Source of the DNA: Cellulophaga tyrosinoxydans
GTDB lineage: Bacteria > Bacteroidota > Bacteroidia > Flavobacteriales > Flavobacteriaceae
Length of the DNA: 64,000 nucleotides
NCBI RefSeq assembly: GCF_900176415.1
Contig: NZ_FWXO01000001.1
Coordinates: forward strand, 922,775-986,774
Direction: 5' to 3'
Positions 1 through 8,508 of the stretch are shown piece by piece (position 1 is the first letter of the stretch; the number at the start of each line of letters is the position of its first letter). Both the position numbers and the translations under genes were made by a program. The notes beneath the pieces are model-generated. The model searched no databases and was not told the DNA's origin. It was given only the letters and a program-made list of their open reading frames with translations.

Positions 1-500
1 TGATAAATACCACCAGTATTTATCATAACATCTTGATTATCAGAAAATCCTGTAGTTGTTATAATGCCTCCAGTAACTGTTTTTATTAATAATTGCTCTA
101 CCTGAGTATTAATAATTAACTCGCCACCTTCTTGTGCTTTTAGTTCTAATAAATCTTGTTTTATAACTTCTTTATTAGAAATACGAGCATCTTCATTAAC
201 ATCAATAGTTACTAATTCTTCGGTATAGTAAAGATCAACAAATGTTCTATAACCGCTGAAAATTTTACCTAGCTCCATTCGGAGTTTTAAAACGCCTTCA
301 TTATTAACAATAGCCACTTTATTGGTGTTAGCACCAGTAATTACAGCCTTATTAACAGTGGATTTAATCAAATTAATTGATAATCCATCGAATGCTTTTA
401 CAGTAGTAAATTTTTCAAGATTTTGTGTAATCTTATCACTTTGCCCTTGCAAATTAGCAAGAGAAAACAATAAGAAAACTACTATGAAAAATTGTTTCAT
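1..500 (-). CDS. DUF2807-like secreted protein, 3' end outside the window
   Basis: The reverse strand is open from an ATG at 498-500 to the left edge, giving about 166 residues of an incomplete protein. It begins with a clear Sec signal peptide (MKQFFIVVFLLFSLANLQGQ). The body carries repeated short beta-strand-like stretches (for example FDGLSINLIKSTVNKAVITG) typical of the DUF2807/GIN head-domain family of putative secreted adhesins common in Bacteroidota. The family call is by eye from pattern. It is transcribed away from rnr, which lies upstream in the same orientation with a gap of about 60 bp. The function is not known; a surface or periplasmic role is inferred from the signal peptide. 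Confidence 0.6.
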   Translation of the reverse strand, partial: MKQFFIVVFLLFSLANLQGQSDKITQNLEKFTTVKAFDGLSINLIKSTVNKAVITGANTNKVAIVNNEGVLKLRMELGKIFSGYRTFVDLYYTEELVTIDVNEDARISNKEVIKQDLLELKAQEGGELIINTQVEQLLIKTVTGGIITTTGFSDNQDVMINTGGIY

Positions 501-563
501 TTTGTTGTTTTTAGGTTAATCAACCATTAGTAAACAAATTCCATTCCAAAATACAAAACTTAT

Positions 564-2753
564 CTATTCTACCTTGCCAATTAGAGTAAAATCTAGATGT
601 CTTTTTACCAAATCTGTATTTTTTACCATTACTACAACTTCATCCCCTAACTGATAAACCTTTTTAGTTCGTTCACCAATTATAGCATATTGTTTTTCAT
701 CAAAATTATAATAATCGCCTTTTATATCGCTAATACGAACCATACCTTCGCATTTGTTCTCTATAATTTCTACATAGATTCCCCATTCTGTTACACCAGA
801 AATAACACCAACAAATTCTCTATCTTGATGATCTTGCATAAACTTAATCTGCATGTACTTTATGGAATCACGTTCCGCATTTGCAGCTAACGATTCCATA
901 TCTGAAGAATGTTTACATTTTTCTTCGTAAACTTCTTCTTTAACCGATGATCCACCATCTAAATAATGTTGTAATAATCTATGTACCATTACATCTGGAT
1001 ACCTACGTATAGGCGATGTAAAATGAGTATAATAGTCAAAAGCTAAACCGTAATGGCCAATATTATCTGTGGTGTAAATTGCTTTACTCATACTACGTAT
1101 AGCTAAAGTATCTACCATATTTTGCTCCCCTTTACCTTTTACATCTTCTAAAAGTTGATTTAATGAAGCACTTATTGATTTTTTATCTTTAAAATCTAAC
1201 TTATGACCAAAACGAGAAACTATTCCGTTTAATGCCATTAATTTTTCTTCATTAGGTTCGTCATGAATACGATAAACAAAAGTTTTTTTAGGTTTTTGCT
1301 TTCCTATAAACTCAGCTACTTTTTTATTAGCTAAAAGCATAAATTCCTCAATAAGCTTATTAGCATCTTTTGCTTCTTTAAAATAAACACTTTCTGGTTC
1401 TCCTTCTGCAGTTAAATTAAAACGTACTTCTACTTTATCAAAAGAAATTGCACCCGCATTCATTCTACGAGTTCGCATTATTTTTGCTAATTCATCTAGT
1501 TTTAAAGTAGCTTCTACTACTTCATTTGATACGGTATATGCAGCTCCACGTATAGAAACATCTTCTGGAACGCTATTTACCTTATTTTCAATAATATACT
1601 GCGCCTCTTCATAAGCAAAACGCTCGTTAGAATCTATAACTGTTCTACCAAACCATTGGTTTATTAAATGTGCTTTTTTATCTATTTCAAAAATAGCAGA
1701 GAAGGTATATTTTTCTTCATGAGGACGTAAAGAACAAGCATTATTTGATAATATTTCCGGTAACATTGGTACCACTCTATCTACTAAATAAACCGATGTT
1801 GCTCTTTCATACGCTTCATCATCCATTACAGTATCTGGAGTTAAATAATGCGATACATCGGCAATATGCACCCCTATTTCATAATTGCCATTTTCTAGAA
1901 TTTCAAAAGACAAAGCATCATCAAAATCTTTAGCATCTTTTGGATCTATAGTAAAGGTTAGCGTATTACGCATATCTCTACGCTTAGCTATTTCTTCTGG
2001 TTTAATAGCCGTATCTAACTGATTAGCAAACTGTTCTACTTCAACAGGAAATTCATACGGTAAACCATATTCTGCTAAAATGGAATGTATTTCTGTATTA
2101 TGCTCTCCTGGTTTTCCTAAAACATTAGTAATAGTTCCAAAAGGAGAATCTGTTTTATCTGGCCATTCGTTAAATTCTACTATAACTTTATCGCCATCAG
2201 CAGCATCACCAATTTTATCTTTCGGTATAAAAAAATCGGTATACATTCTAAAATCAGAAATTCGTACAAATGCAAAAGTTTTCTGCATATCTACAATACC
2301 AACAAAACTCGTTTTATTACGACTTACTACTTTGGTAATTTCGCCTTCTAATTTCTTTCCTTTTCGTCTTGGATATATGTAAACTTCAACGGTGTCTTTA
2401 TGAAAAGCTTTATTTATTTTATTAAACGGAATAAATACATCATCATCTAAACCATCAATAATTATATACGCATTACCTCTACCTGTAATATCTACAGTTC
2501 CGGTATGGTATGATTTTGTAGCAGGAATAGCTTTATATTTTCCTCTAGATTCTTCTAGTATTCGCTTCTTTTCTTTAAGTTGTACTAGTCTCTTAATTAG
2601 ATCATTACGATCGTTAGCATCTTCTATATGTAATTTAGCAGCAATTTCTTTATAATTGAAGCTCTGTTTAGGTTCTTTTTCTAGAACAGTGAAAATACCT
2701 TTGGTAATTTCATTTTTTTTCTGACTAGAAGACCTCTTTTTTTTCTTAGACAT
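564..2753 (-). CDS. rnr: Ribonuclease R (RNB-family 3'-5' exoribonuclease)
   Basis: A 729-residue protein of full RNase R length. It has a basic Lys/Arg-rich N-terminus followed by a winged-helix-like region (about 15-75), cold-shock OB domains (about 80-220), the RNB catalytic domain with the metal-binding signature DPKDAKDFDDA near residue 270, and a C-terminal S1 domain (about 640-725). It degrades structured RNA processively from the 3' end, acting in mRNA turnover and rRNA/tmRNA quality control in the cytoplasm. The ATG at 2751-2753 is the natural start. It stands alone, with a 728-bp AT-rich gap upstream that separates it from the divergent rpiB. Confidence 0.96.
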   Translation of the reverse strand: MSKKKKRSSSQKKNEITKGIFTVLEKEPKQSFNYKEIAAKLHIEDANDRNDLIKRLVQLKEKKRILEESRGKYKAIPATKSYHTGTVDITGRGNAYIIIDGLDDDVFIPFNKINKAFHKDTVEVYIYPRRKGKKLEGEITKVVSRNKTSFVGIVDMQKTFAFVRISDFRMYTDFFIPKDKIGDAADGDKVIVEFNEWPDKTDSPFGTITNVLGKPGEHNTEIHSILAEYGLPYEFPVEVEQFANQLDTAIKPEEIAKRRDMRNTLTFTIDPKDAKDFDDALSFEILENGNYEIGVHIADVSHYLTPDTVMDDEAYERATSVYLVDRVVPMLPEILSNNACSLRPHEEKYTFSAIFEIDKKAHLINQWFGRTVIDSNERFAYEEAQYIIENKVNSVPEDVSIRGAAYTVSNEVVEATLKLDELAKIMRTRRMNAGAISFDKVEVRFNLTAEGEPESVYFKEAKDANKLIEEFMLLANKKVAEFIGKQKPKKTFVYRIHDEPNEEKLMALNGIVSRFGHKLDFKDKKSISASLNQLLEDVKGKGEQNMVDTLAIRSMSKAIYTTDNIGHYGLAFDYYTHFTSPIRRYPDVMVHRLLQHYLDGGSSVKEEVYEEKCKHSSDMESLAANAERDSIKYMQIKFMQDHQDREFVGVISGVTEWGIYVEIIENKCEGMVRISDIKGDYYNFDEKQYAIIGERTKKVYQLGDEVVVMVKNTDLVKRHLDFTLIGKVE

Positions 2754-3481
2754 TAATCTTTTAAATTTTTGGAAAATTACGAATTATAATCCATTGCTCA
2801 TATTAACCAAGAGTAAACAAACTATTTATTCTATTTTTTTTCTTAAAAATGGAAAGAAAGTTTTTAGTTATAAACAAGTATACTATATATATCTTTTCTT
2901 TTTTTTAATTAAATAAATAAAATGGTGATTATTATAGTGTGTTAATAGTGGCAATAAAATTTATAACTTAAACTTGTTATAGATTAAATAAAGACTTTAT
3001 TGACAATTTATACAATTGTTTAAAATATAAGAATCAGTTCTTTAAGAAGGTTATTAACTATTCTTAATAACTGATTTGAACATATTTTTTTTAATAAGTA
3101 AATGTAAATTTATTGTTAACTTCTCTTTCAAGTGGTATTAATATCTTTTTCGTATTCTATTAGAAGTTTTTAAGATTACTAAGCACAACTTTTGTAAAGC
3201 AGTTTTTCTCTAAATAATAAAAATTTACTAGTTACTTTTTTTAAGTATGTTATTAACAATTTGGTAATATTCGTAATAGGCTAAGAAACAGTATAAATAG
3301 AATTTATTTAAATTAATGTTGTTAATAACCCAAAATATGTGGTGAAACCATAGGTATTTGTACCTTTACAATACATTAAATAGAGTTTATTATGAAATGA
3401 GCTAGAACAATTCTTGATGCCAAGATAAATGTTCCATAGCGAATTACATTTGACTTTTAAAAAACAATAAAAATTAAACAA
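2754..3481. other. Long AT-rich gap between divergent rnr and rpiB
   Basis: This 728-bp stretch holds no convincing gene; a 66-codon reverse ORF at its right end overlaps the start of rpiB and has no family features. The one structure I see is an imperfect hairpin at 3032-3076, arms AATCAGTT/AACTGATT extended by TT-AAGAA pairing, with a run of eight T about 8 nt further on. It could be a terminator for an unannotated small RNA or simply an AT-rich inverted repeat. Confidence 0.4.
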
Positions 3482-3913
3482 ATGAAAATAGCCATAGGAA
3501 ATGATCATGCTGGTACAGAGTACAAATTAGCCATTATTGGTCTTTTAAAATCAATGAATATTGAGGTTACTAATTATGGTACCGATGGAACGGATAGTGT
3601 TGATTATCCAGATTTTGTTCATCCAGTTGCTAAAGATGTTGAAAACAATAAGGTAGATTTTGGTATTATTATCTGCGGAAGTGGTAATGGTGCATCAATG
3701 ACCGCTAACAAACATCAAAAAATACGTTGTGCACTTTGTTGGACCAAAGAAATTGTAGCATTAGCTAGAGAACATAATGATGCTAATATACTAAGTTTAC
3801 CTGCGCGATATATATCATTACCACAAGCCTTAGAAATGGTACAGGTTTTTTTAAATACAAAGTTCGAAGGTGGTAGACATGAGCGTAGAATAGAAAAAAT
3901 GCCTTGTTCATAA
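3482..3913 (+). CDS. rpiB: Ribose-5-phosphate isomerase B (RpiB/LacAB family)
   Basis: 143 residues, the usual RpiB length. It starts with MKIAIGNDHAG, containing the family's DHAG element. The catalytic-site pattern GTDGTDSVDYPDFVH and the phosphate-binding loop CGSGNGASMTANK follow, and the conserved Cys of that motif is present (IICGSGNG). The family interconverts ribose-5-phosphate and ribulose-5-phosphate in the non-oxidative pentose phosphate pathway, in the cytoplasm. It is followed after 60 bp by a CDF metal transporter and then an acetyltransferase on the same strand, so a small operon is possible, although no functional link is obvious. Confidence 0.93.
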   Translation: MKIAIGNDHAGTEYKLAIIGLLKSMNIEVTNYGTDGTDSVDYPDFVHPVAKDVENNKVDFGIIICGSGNGASMTANKHQKIRCALCWTKEIVALAREHNDANILSLPARYISLPQALEMVQVFLNTKFEGGRHERRIEKMPCS

Positions 3914-3973
3914 GTAGGTTTGTACCTATACTTTCAAGTCATTAATTAATGCTATTTATTAGATTTTAGTCCA

Positions 3974-4891
3974 ATGGCACATAACCACGCACACAGCCAC
4001 AATCATAGTCATCCTGATTTAAAAGGACGAAACCTTATTATATCTATCTTACTAAATATAGTAATTACCGTTGCGCAAGTTATTGGTGGTTTGTTATCTG
4101 GTAGTTTAGCTTTACTATCAGATGCTTTACATAATTTTAGCGATGTACTTTCGCTTATAGTTAGTTATATAGCCACTATTTATGCTAAAAAAGAAGCTTC
4201 TACCAATAAAACTTTTGGTTATAAACGTGCTGAAATTATTGCAGCTTTTGTAAATGCATCGGCCTTAATTATTGTTGCTATTATTTTAATAAAAGAAGCT
4301 ATTGAGCGTTTTTTAGACCCTAAATTTATAGCATCAGATCTTGTTATATGGCTCTCATTATTAGGTATTCTAGCTAACGGATTTAGTGTTTTATTACTCC
4401 GGAAAGATGCTGCATCTAATATGAATATGAAATCTGCTTATTTACACTTATTTACAGATATGCTGGCGTCTGTTGCTGTTTTAATTGGTGGTTTGTTAAT
4501 GAAATTTTATCAAGTGTATTGGGTTGATGCTTTCTTGACGCTAGGTATTGCCCTCTATTTAATTTATATGGGCTATGATCTTTTAAAAGATTCTACTCGA
4601 GTTTTAATGCTTTTTACACCAAATACTATTGAGGTAACCAAAATTGTACAAACCATAAGTAAGATTGATAAAATTAAGAATGTACATCACGTTCATATTT
4701 GGCAATTAAATGAAGATGAAGTGCATTTAGAAGCACATATAGATTTTGATGAAGATATTAAGCTATCTGAGTTTGATGCTATTTTAGATCAAATTGAAGA
4801 AGAAGTTTTTCATAAATATGGCATTAACCATGTTAATATTCAGCCAGAATATGGAAAATGCGATAGCAAGCAATTAATTGTTCAAGATTAA
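3974..4891 (+). CDS. Cation diffusion facilitator family zinc/divalent metal exporter
   Basis: 305 residues. A His-rich N-terminus (MAHNHAHSHNHSH) precedes six predicted membrane helices and a C-terminal cytoplasmic domain. The two intramembrane metal-site motifs of CDF proteins are visible: HNFSD in TM2 (about residues 51-55) and HLFTD in TM5 (about 157-161). The C-terminal domain contains HHVHIWQLNEDEVHLEAH, also typical. The protein should export Zn2+ or a similar cation by proton antiport across the inner membrane (CzcD/ZitB type). Metal specificity cannot be read from the sequence. Confidence 0.92.
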   Translation: MAHNHAHSHNHSHPDLKGRNLIISILLNIVITVAQVIGGLLSGSLALLSDALHNFSDVLSLIVSYIATIYAKKEASTNKTFGYKRAEIIAAFVNASALIIVAIILIKEAIERFLDPKFIASDLVIWLSLLGILANGFSVLLLRKDAASNMNMKSAYLHLFTDMLASVAVLIGGLLMKFYQVYWVDAFLTLGIALYLIYMGYDLLKDSTRVLMLFTPNTIEVTKIVQTISKIDKIKNVHHVHIWQLNEDEVHLEAHIDFDEDIKLSEFDAILDQIEEEVFHKYGINHVNIQPEYGKCDSKQLIVQD

Positions 4892-4909
4892 CACATTTAA
4901 ATTTTAGTT

Positions 4910-5353
4910 ATGCTAACAATAAAAGTAAAATCTTTTGATGCCCTAAGCACTTCAGAATTATATCATATACTGCAGTTACGAAGCGAAGTTTTTGTTGTAG
5001 AACAAGATTGCGTTTATCAAGATCTAGATGGTAAAGATCAAAAAGCATTGCATGTTATTGGGTATAAAAACGATAAAATTGTTGCTTATACACGTATTTT
5101 TAAACCTGGTGATTATTTTAAAGAATCTAGTATAGGTAGAGTAGTGGTGAGTCCGGCTACTCGAAAAGATGGATATGGAGTAGAAATAATGAAAGCTTCT
5201 ATAAATGCGGTTAAAGAAAACTATAATGAAACTAGAATACGTATATCTGCACAGAAGTACCTTTTAAAGTTTTACAGCTCATTAGGTTTTGTACAAGAAG
5301 GAGAGGAATATTTAGAAGACGGAATTCCACATGTGGCTATGCTAAAAAGTTAA
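4910..5353 (+). CDS. GNAT N-acetyltransferase, ElaA type
   Basis: 147 residues covering one GNAT fold. The N-terminal segment LSTSELYHILQLRSEVFVVEQ and the acetyl-CoA-binding region IGRVVVSPATRKDGYGVEIM (Q/RxxGxG/A-like loop) match ElaA-like acetyltransferases, as does the C-terminal FYSSLGFVQEGEEYLEDGIPH. The substrate is unknown. The start ATG lies 18 bp after the CDF transporter stop, suggesting co-transcription with it. Confidence 0.85.
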   Translation: MLTIKVKSFDALSTSELYHILQLRSEVFVVEQDCVYQDLDGKDQKALHVIGYKNDKIVAYTRIFKPGDYFKESSIGRVVVSPATRKDGYGVEIMKASINAVKENYNETRIRISAQKYLLKFYSSLGFVQEGEEYLEDGIPHVAMLKS

Positions 5354-5417
5354 AATCGGCATACATTTTGATTCAATAAATAGTTTATTAACAAACACAT
5401 AACCAATTTTAATTCCA

Positions 5418-6056
5418 ATGAAAAAAACTCTTTTTTTTTGTGCTTTAGTACTACTTTCACAAGCTATTTTTTCTCAAGACACTGATTGTAGCGATGTAAC
5501 TCAAATATCCTGCTGTCGAGAGGAAGGGAATCCAATACCACCTTTTAGTAGATTAAGTTGTACAGATGATGGTGGTTTATATGCCATGTTTCCTCAGGTT
5601 TTAAGTTATAAAGATTATGTTTTTAATCAGATACAAAACTGCCATAAACCTGAAGTAGATGGGTATGTTGGAACACTTCAATTTTCCTATTGTAAACCTA
5701 AACATAGAAAATTTATGACCATCAGCATAACAGATTTTAGTATGCCTTTTTATCAAACATCAAAAGGTGAGGCAATTATGGATATGTATCTATTGAATTT
5801 TCATCCGAGTGCAATGCATATAGGTTCAAGAGAGGTTACTAAAATAGAAAATAAGGATATAAAAAACGAAATGCGCGTATTTTCTCCGCGATTTTCACCT
5901 TATGATGGTTTTGGAGATACGGTATCTTTTTTTGGCTATTATCAAAAGCGATATTATGTTGAAATACATGTAGATGATGAAGAAAATCTCTTCACTAGTC
6001 CTGAACAATTTGAATTATTTATAAAAGAATATGTTGAAATGCTGAACATAAAATAG
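5418..6056 (+). CDS. Secreted cysteine-containing protein, paralogue of the next gene
   Basis: 212 residues with a Sec signal peptide (about 1-19, ending IFSQ). I do not recognise the family. The mature part has several Cys (DCSD, CCRE, LSCTDD, NCHK, FSYCKP) that could form periplasmic disulfides. It shares with the downstream gene the same layout: an LYAMFP block, a YxGxLQFxYC block, an ITDF block with PxxQT, a SPRF block, and a YY/F-xEIxxDD block near the C-terminus. It is therefore a tandem duplicate. It is likely the first gene of a three-gene secreted operon (5418-7902). Confidence 0.75.
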   Translation: MKKTLFFCALVLLSQAIFSQDTDCSDVTQISCCREEGNPIPPFSRLSCTDDGGLYAMFPQVLSYKDYVFNQIQNCHKPEVDGYVGTLQFSYCKPKHRKFMTISITDFSMPFYQTSKGEAIMDMYLLNFHPSAMHIGSREVTKIENKDIKNEMRVFSPRFSPYDGFGDTVSFFGYYQKRYYVEIHVDDEENLFTSPEQFELFIKEYVEMLNIK

Positions 6057-6081
6057 GAACACATAAACCTCCTTATTTCCG

Positions 6082-6729
6082 ATGAAAAAAACACTAACCC
6101 TTTTCGCTTTTGTTTTATTTACACAAGTAGTTTTATCACAATCCACGGAGTGCGCTGATGGTGGACAATTTGAATGCGGTAGTCTTAAAGACCGTGGCGA
6201 AATAAAAATCACGCCATTATCAGAACTTGGGTGTAAAGACAATAAAGCTCATTTATATGCGATGTTTCCTAGAATTACTATTTATGCAGGCTATGTATTT
6301 AAAGAAGTAGCATATTGCAATTCTCAAGATTTAGATTTGTATCAAGGAAGATTACAATTTATTTATTGTATGCCAGATACCTGTCAAGAAATTACTGTTA
6401 CTATTCACGATTTTAATGACCCTTATTTTCAAACAAATTCTGGAAAAGTTTTAAAAGATGTACATCTTATGGCTTTTGACCCAACAGCCTCTTCTGCACT
6501 AATGGGAGCACATCTTGCAACAAGTATAGATAAGTTTGATAAAGAACTAATAATTTCTCCACGATTTGGCGCTATGCGCGGTGAATCTGACGAAGTTGGT
6601 TACTTGGCTTACCATGCTAATAGGTATTTTATTCAGATTGATATTGATGACAAAAACAAACGTTTTACGGAACCAATTCAGGTAGAAAACTTTTTGTCAG
6701 GCTACGTAAAGCTTATTAAAATAGATTAG
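6082..6729 (+). CDS. Secreted cysteine-containing protein, paralogue of the preceding gene
   Basis: 215 residues with a signal peptide (about 1-19, ending VLSQ). It is paralogous to the preceding gene: LYAMFP, YQGRLQFIYC, ITVTIHDF with PYFQT, IISPRF and FIQIDIDD occupy the same order and spacing. Conserved Cys (ECAD, FECG, LGCKD, YCNS, FIYC, TCQE) suggest disulfides outside the cytoplasm. The two copies are clearly diverged, so the duplication is not recent. It lies 25 bp from each neighbour in a likely operon. Function unknown. Confidence 0.75.
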   Translation: MKKTLTLFAFVLFTQVVLSQSTECADGGQFECGSLKDRGEIKITPLSELGCKDNKAHLYAMFPRITIYAGYVFKEVAYCNSQDLDLYQGRLQFIYCMPDTCQEITVTIHDFNDPYFQTNSGKVLKDVHLMAFDPTASSALMGAHLATSIDKFDKELIISPRFGAMRGESDEVGYLAYHANRYFIQIDIDDKNKRFTEPIQVENFLSGYVKLIKID

Positions 6730-6750
6730 AGATATACTAATTTGGTCACG

Positions 6751-7902
6751 ATGAAATTCAGATTTTTTTATACAATAGTATTGTTTTGTGCTACAAATCT
6801 AGTAGCACAAATAAACCTTGGTAATTATCCTAGAACGTATTACCCACAAGTATTTTTTAATAGTGCGCAAGCTGAAAATGCGTTACAAAAAGGTACCGCT
6901 TCTATTAAAGGTATGGCCTTTGCAGTTGATGCAGTAGCTGGAGAACGCGTAATAGCAAGAGAAGGAACACAGGTGCTTTTATTTCCTTATACCGATTATC
7001 TTGATGAATGGTTAAATCTTACCAATAAGAATAAAAATAATATTCATTCGGTGTATTTGCTACCTGAAGTTTTTGAATACCGAAGAGAAACAACAACAGA
7101 TAGCTACGGAAATTATACATTCTCTAATTTAAAACCAGGCAAATATTACATAGAAACTATAGTTGATTACAATGCTACTGCGCTTGCATCACAACAAACA
7201 GGAACTTACAGTTTTTATAACATGGATCGCTATGGGAATATGACCGGTGGAAGTGTCCCTACCTACGGTATTTATTCCTATAAATACGCCACTGCAAAAC
7301 GCTTATTTAAAGTGGTTGAAATAGATAAAGAAGGAGAAACTATAAAAGCAAATTTAAAACCTGCCGCTATGGTTCCATTTGTAGATTTAGATGTGGTGGG
7401 TGCTAAAACTAGTGGTATTAAATGTTATGAAGAAAAAGGTACTCTTAACGGAAACTGTATTACCTTTTTCCATAATGGTACTAAAAAAGTAGATGCCGAA
7501 TGGAAAAAAGATCTATACGATGGTGACTATAAAGAATATTCAGATAAAGGCACTTTAATTGCAGAAGGAAAGTTTAAAAAAGGCCATAAAATTGATGCCT
7601 GGAAATATTATGATACCGTAACAGGAACGCTTTTCGCAACCGAAAATCATTTGTTTAAAAAAGATAGTAGTACTGTAGAAGGAGTAGTAACTTTCTTTTA
7701 CCCAAGTGGTAAAATAAAGGAAGTAAACACTTATGAAAACGGAAAAATGCACGGTGAAATGCTTGGGTATTACGAAAGTGGTGCCTTAAAAATTAAAGGG
7801 AACTATGTAAATAATTTTCTAGAGGGATTAACTACTTATTATAGTGAGAATGGTGAAATATTAATAACCGAAAAATATATAAAAGGAGAATTAGTAAAAT
7901 AA
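6751..7902 (+). CDS. Secreted protein with carboxypeptidase-like linker and YwqK/MORN-like repeats
   Basis: I start it at the ATG at 6751 rather than an in-frame TTG at 6742, because the signal peptide (MKFRFFYTIVLFCATNLVAQ) follows directly. The result is 383 residues. The middle part (about 110-140) reads like a CarboxypepD_reg/CNA-B fragment (TTTDSYGNYTFSNLKPGKYY). The C-terminal third has repeats of the YwqK/MORN type, each with a GxxxxYYxxGxL-like core (DGDYKEYSDKGTLIAEGKFKKG; GVVTFFYPSGKIKEVNTY; GEMLGYYESGALKIKG). Such repeats occur in exported and toxin-associated proteins but do not fix a function. It is the third gene of the secreted operon and ends just before a terminator. Confidence 0.75.
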   Translation: MKFRFFYTIVLFCATNLVAQINLGNYPRTYYPQVFFNSAQAENALQKGTASIKGMAFAVDAVAGERVIAREGTQVLLFPYTDYLDEWLNLTNKNKNNIHSVYLLPEVFEYRRETTTDSYGNYTFSNLKPGKYYIETIVDYNATALASQQTGTYSFYNMDRYGNMTGGSVPTYGIYSYKYATAKRLFKVVEIDKEGETIKANLKPAAMVPFVDLDVVGAKTSGIKCYEEKGTLNGNCITFFHNGTKKVDAEWKKDLYDGDYKEYSDKGTLIAEGKFKKGHKIDAWKYYDTVTGTLFATENHLFKKDSSTVEGVVTFFYPSGKIKEVNTYENGKMHGEMLGYYESGALKIKGNYVNNFLEGLTTYYSENGEILITEKYIKGELVK

Positions 7903-7905
7903 AAA

Positions 7906-7925
7906 AAGGCGCCTATTGGCGCCTT
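7906..7925 (-). terminator. Rho-independent terminator between convergent genes
   Basis: Perfect hairpin AAGGCGCC-tatt-GGCGCCTT. The A-tract on its left becomes a T-tract on the minus strand, so it best serves the reverse gene at 7943. Lying between converging genes, it may also stop the forward operon. Confidence 0.85.
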
Positions 7926-7942
7926 AACTATTGCTTCTTCCT

Positions 7943-8347
7943 TTAAAGTTTTATCGGTTCTTTATTGGTAAGGTTAATATCTTCTAACATGTTATCGGTA
8001 AATTTATAATGCCCTTTTGTGGTAATTATTCTAAATCGTTCTGAACGCATGCGGCTTATGGTATCTAAAAAGAGCCATTTTGATTTTAATAATTTTGGCT
8101 TTTTCGATTTTAAACTAATGTCAAAAAAGTACTTTCTTCCGTTTTTAATCGCCACAATATCTGGCGTTATTTTAGAATCTGTACCTTTTCTTAAATACGA
8201 TTTTGGCGTTTCATAACCCTCAATATCGGCTTTAATATGTTCAAAACCAGTAGCCTCTAAATGGTTCACCGATTTCTGAATTAATTTATCACTCTCTTGT
8301 TTGTCTGCGTCTGTCATAATCGATAAGATACCATTTTTTTTGCTCAT
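7943..8347 (-). CDS. Conserved hypothetical protein, possible nuclease-like fold
   Basis: From the ATG at 8347 (MSKKNGILSIM) the protein has about 134 residues; an upstream in-frame ATG at 8392 would add 15 hydrophobic residues and is possible. I do not recognise the family. The segment TPDIVAIKNGRKYFFDISLKS resembles the D-x(n)-D/E-x-K core of PD-(D/E)XK nucleases, and the following KLLKSKWLFLDTISRM suits that fold. This is inference from one motif. A perfect inverted repeat lies in its upstream region at 8420-8437. Confidence 0.6.
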   Translation of the reverse strand: MSKKNGILSIMTDADKQESDKLIQKSVNHLEATGFEHIKADIEGYETPKSYLRKGTDSKITPDIVAIKNGRKYFFDISLKSKKPKLLKSKWLFLDTISRMRSERFRIITTKGHYKFTDNMLEDINLTNKEPIKL

Positions 8348-8419
8348 ATCAAAATAGAGAAGACAGATTATTAGCATTTTAGCAGCAAACATGATGTTTG
8401 TAACGCTAATTTTAAAAAC

Positions 8420-8437
8420 AAACAGACCTGTCTGTTT
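8420..8437. promoter_or_regulatory. Palindromic operator-like site in a divergent promoter region
   Basis: AAACAGAC-ct-GTCTGTTT is a perfect 8-bp inverted repeat with a 2-bp centre. It sits between the divergent genes at 7943-8347 and 8509-9705. The form resembles TetR-family operators (ACAGAC..GTCTGT). No TetR gene is visible nearby. Confidence 0.5.
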
Positions 8438-8508
8438 TGTATTATCAATCTAAAAAATGCTTATAAATACCTAAAAATTTATACTTTTCGTAGCTTAAAA
8501 ATATCGCA

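Noticed and set aside
3308-3508. Reverse ORF of 66 codons
   Set aside because: It overlaps the start of rpiB and has the composition of AT-rich noncoding sequence.
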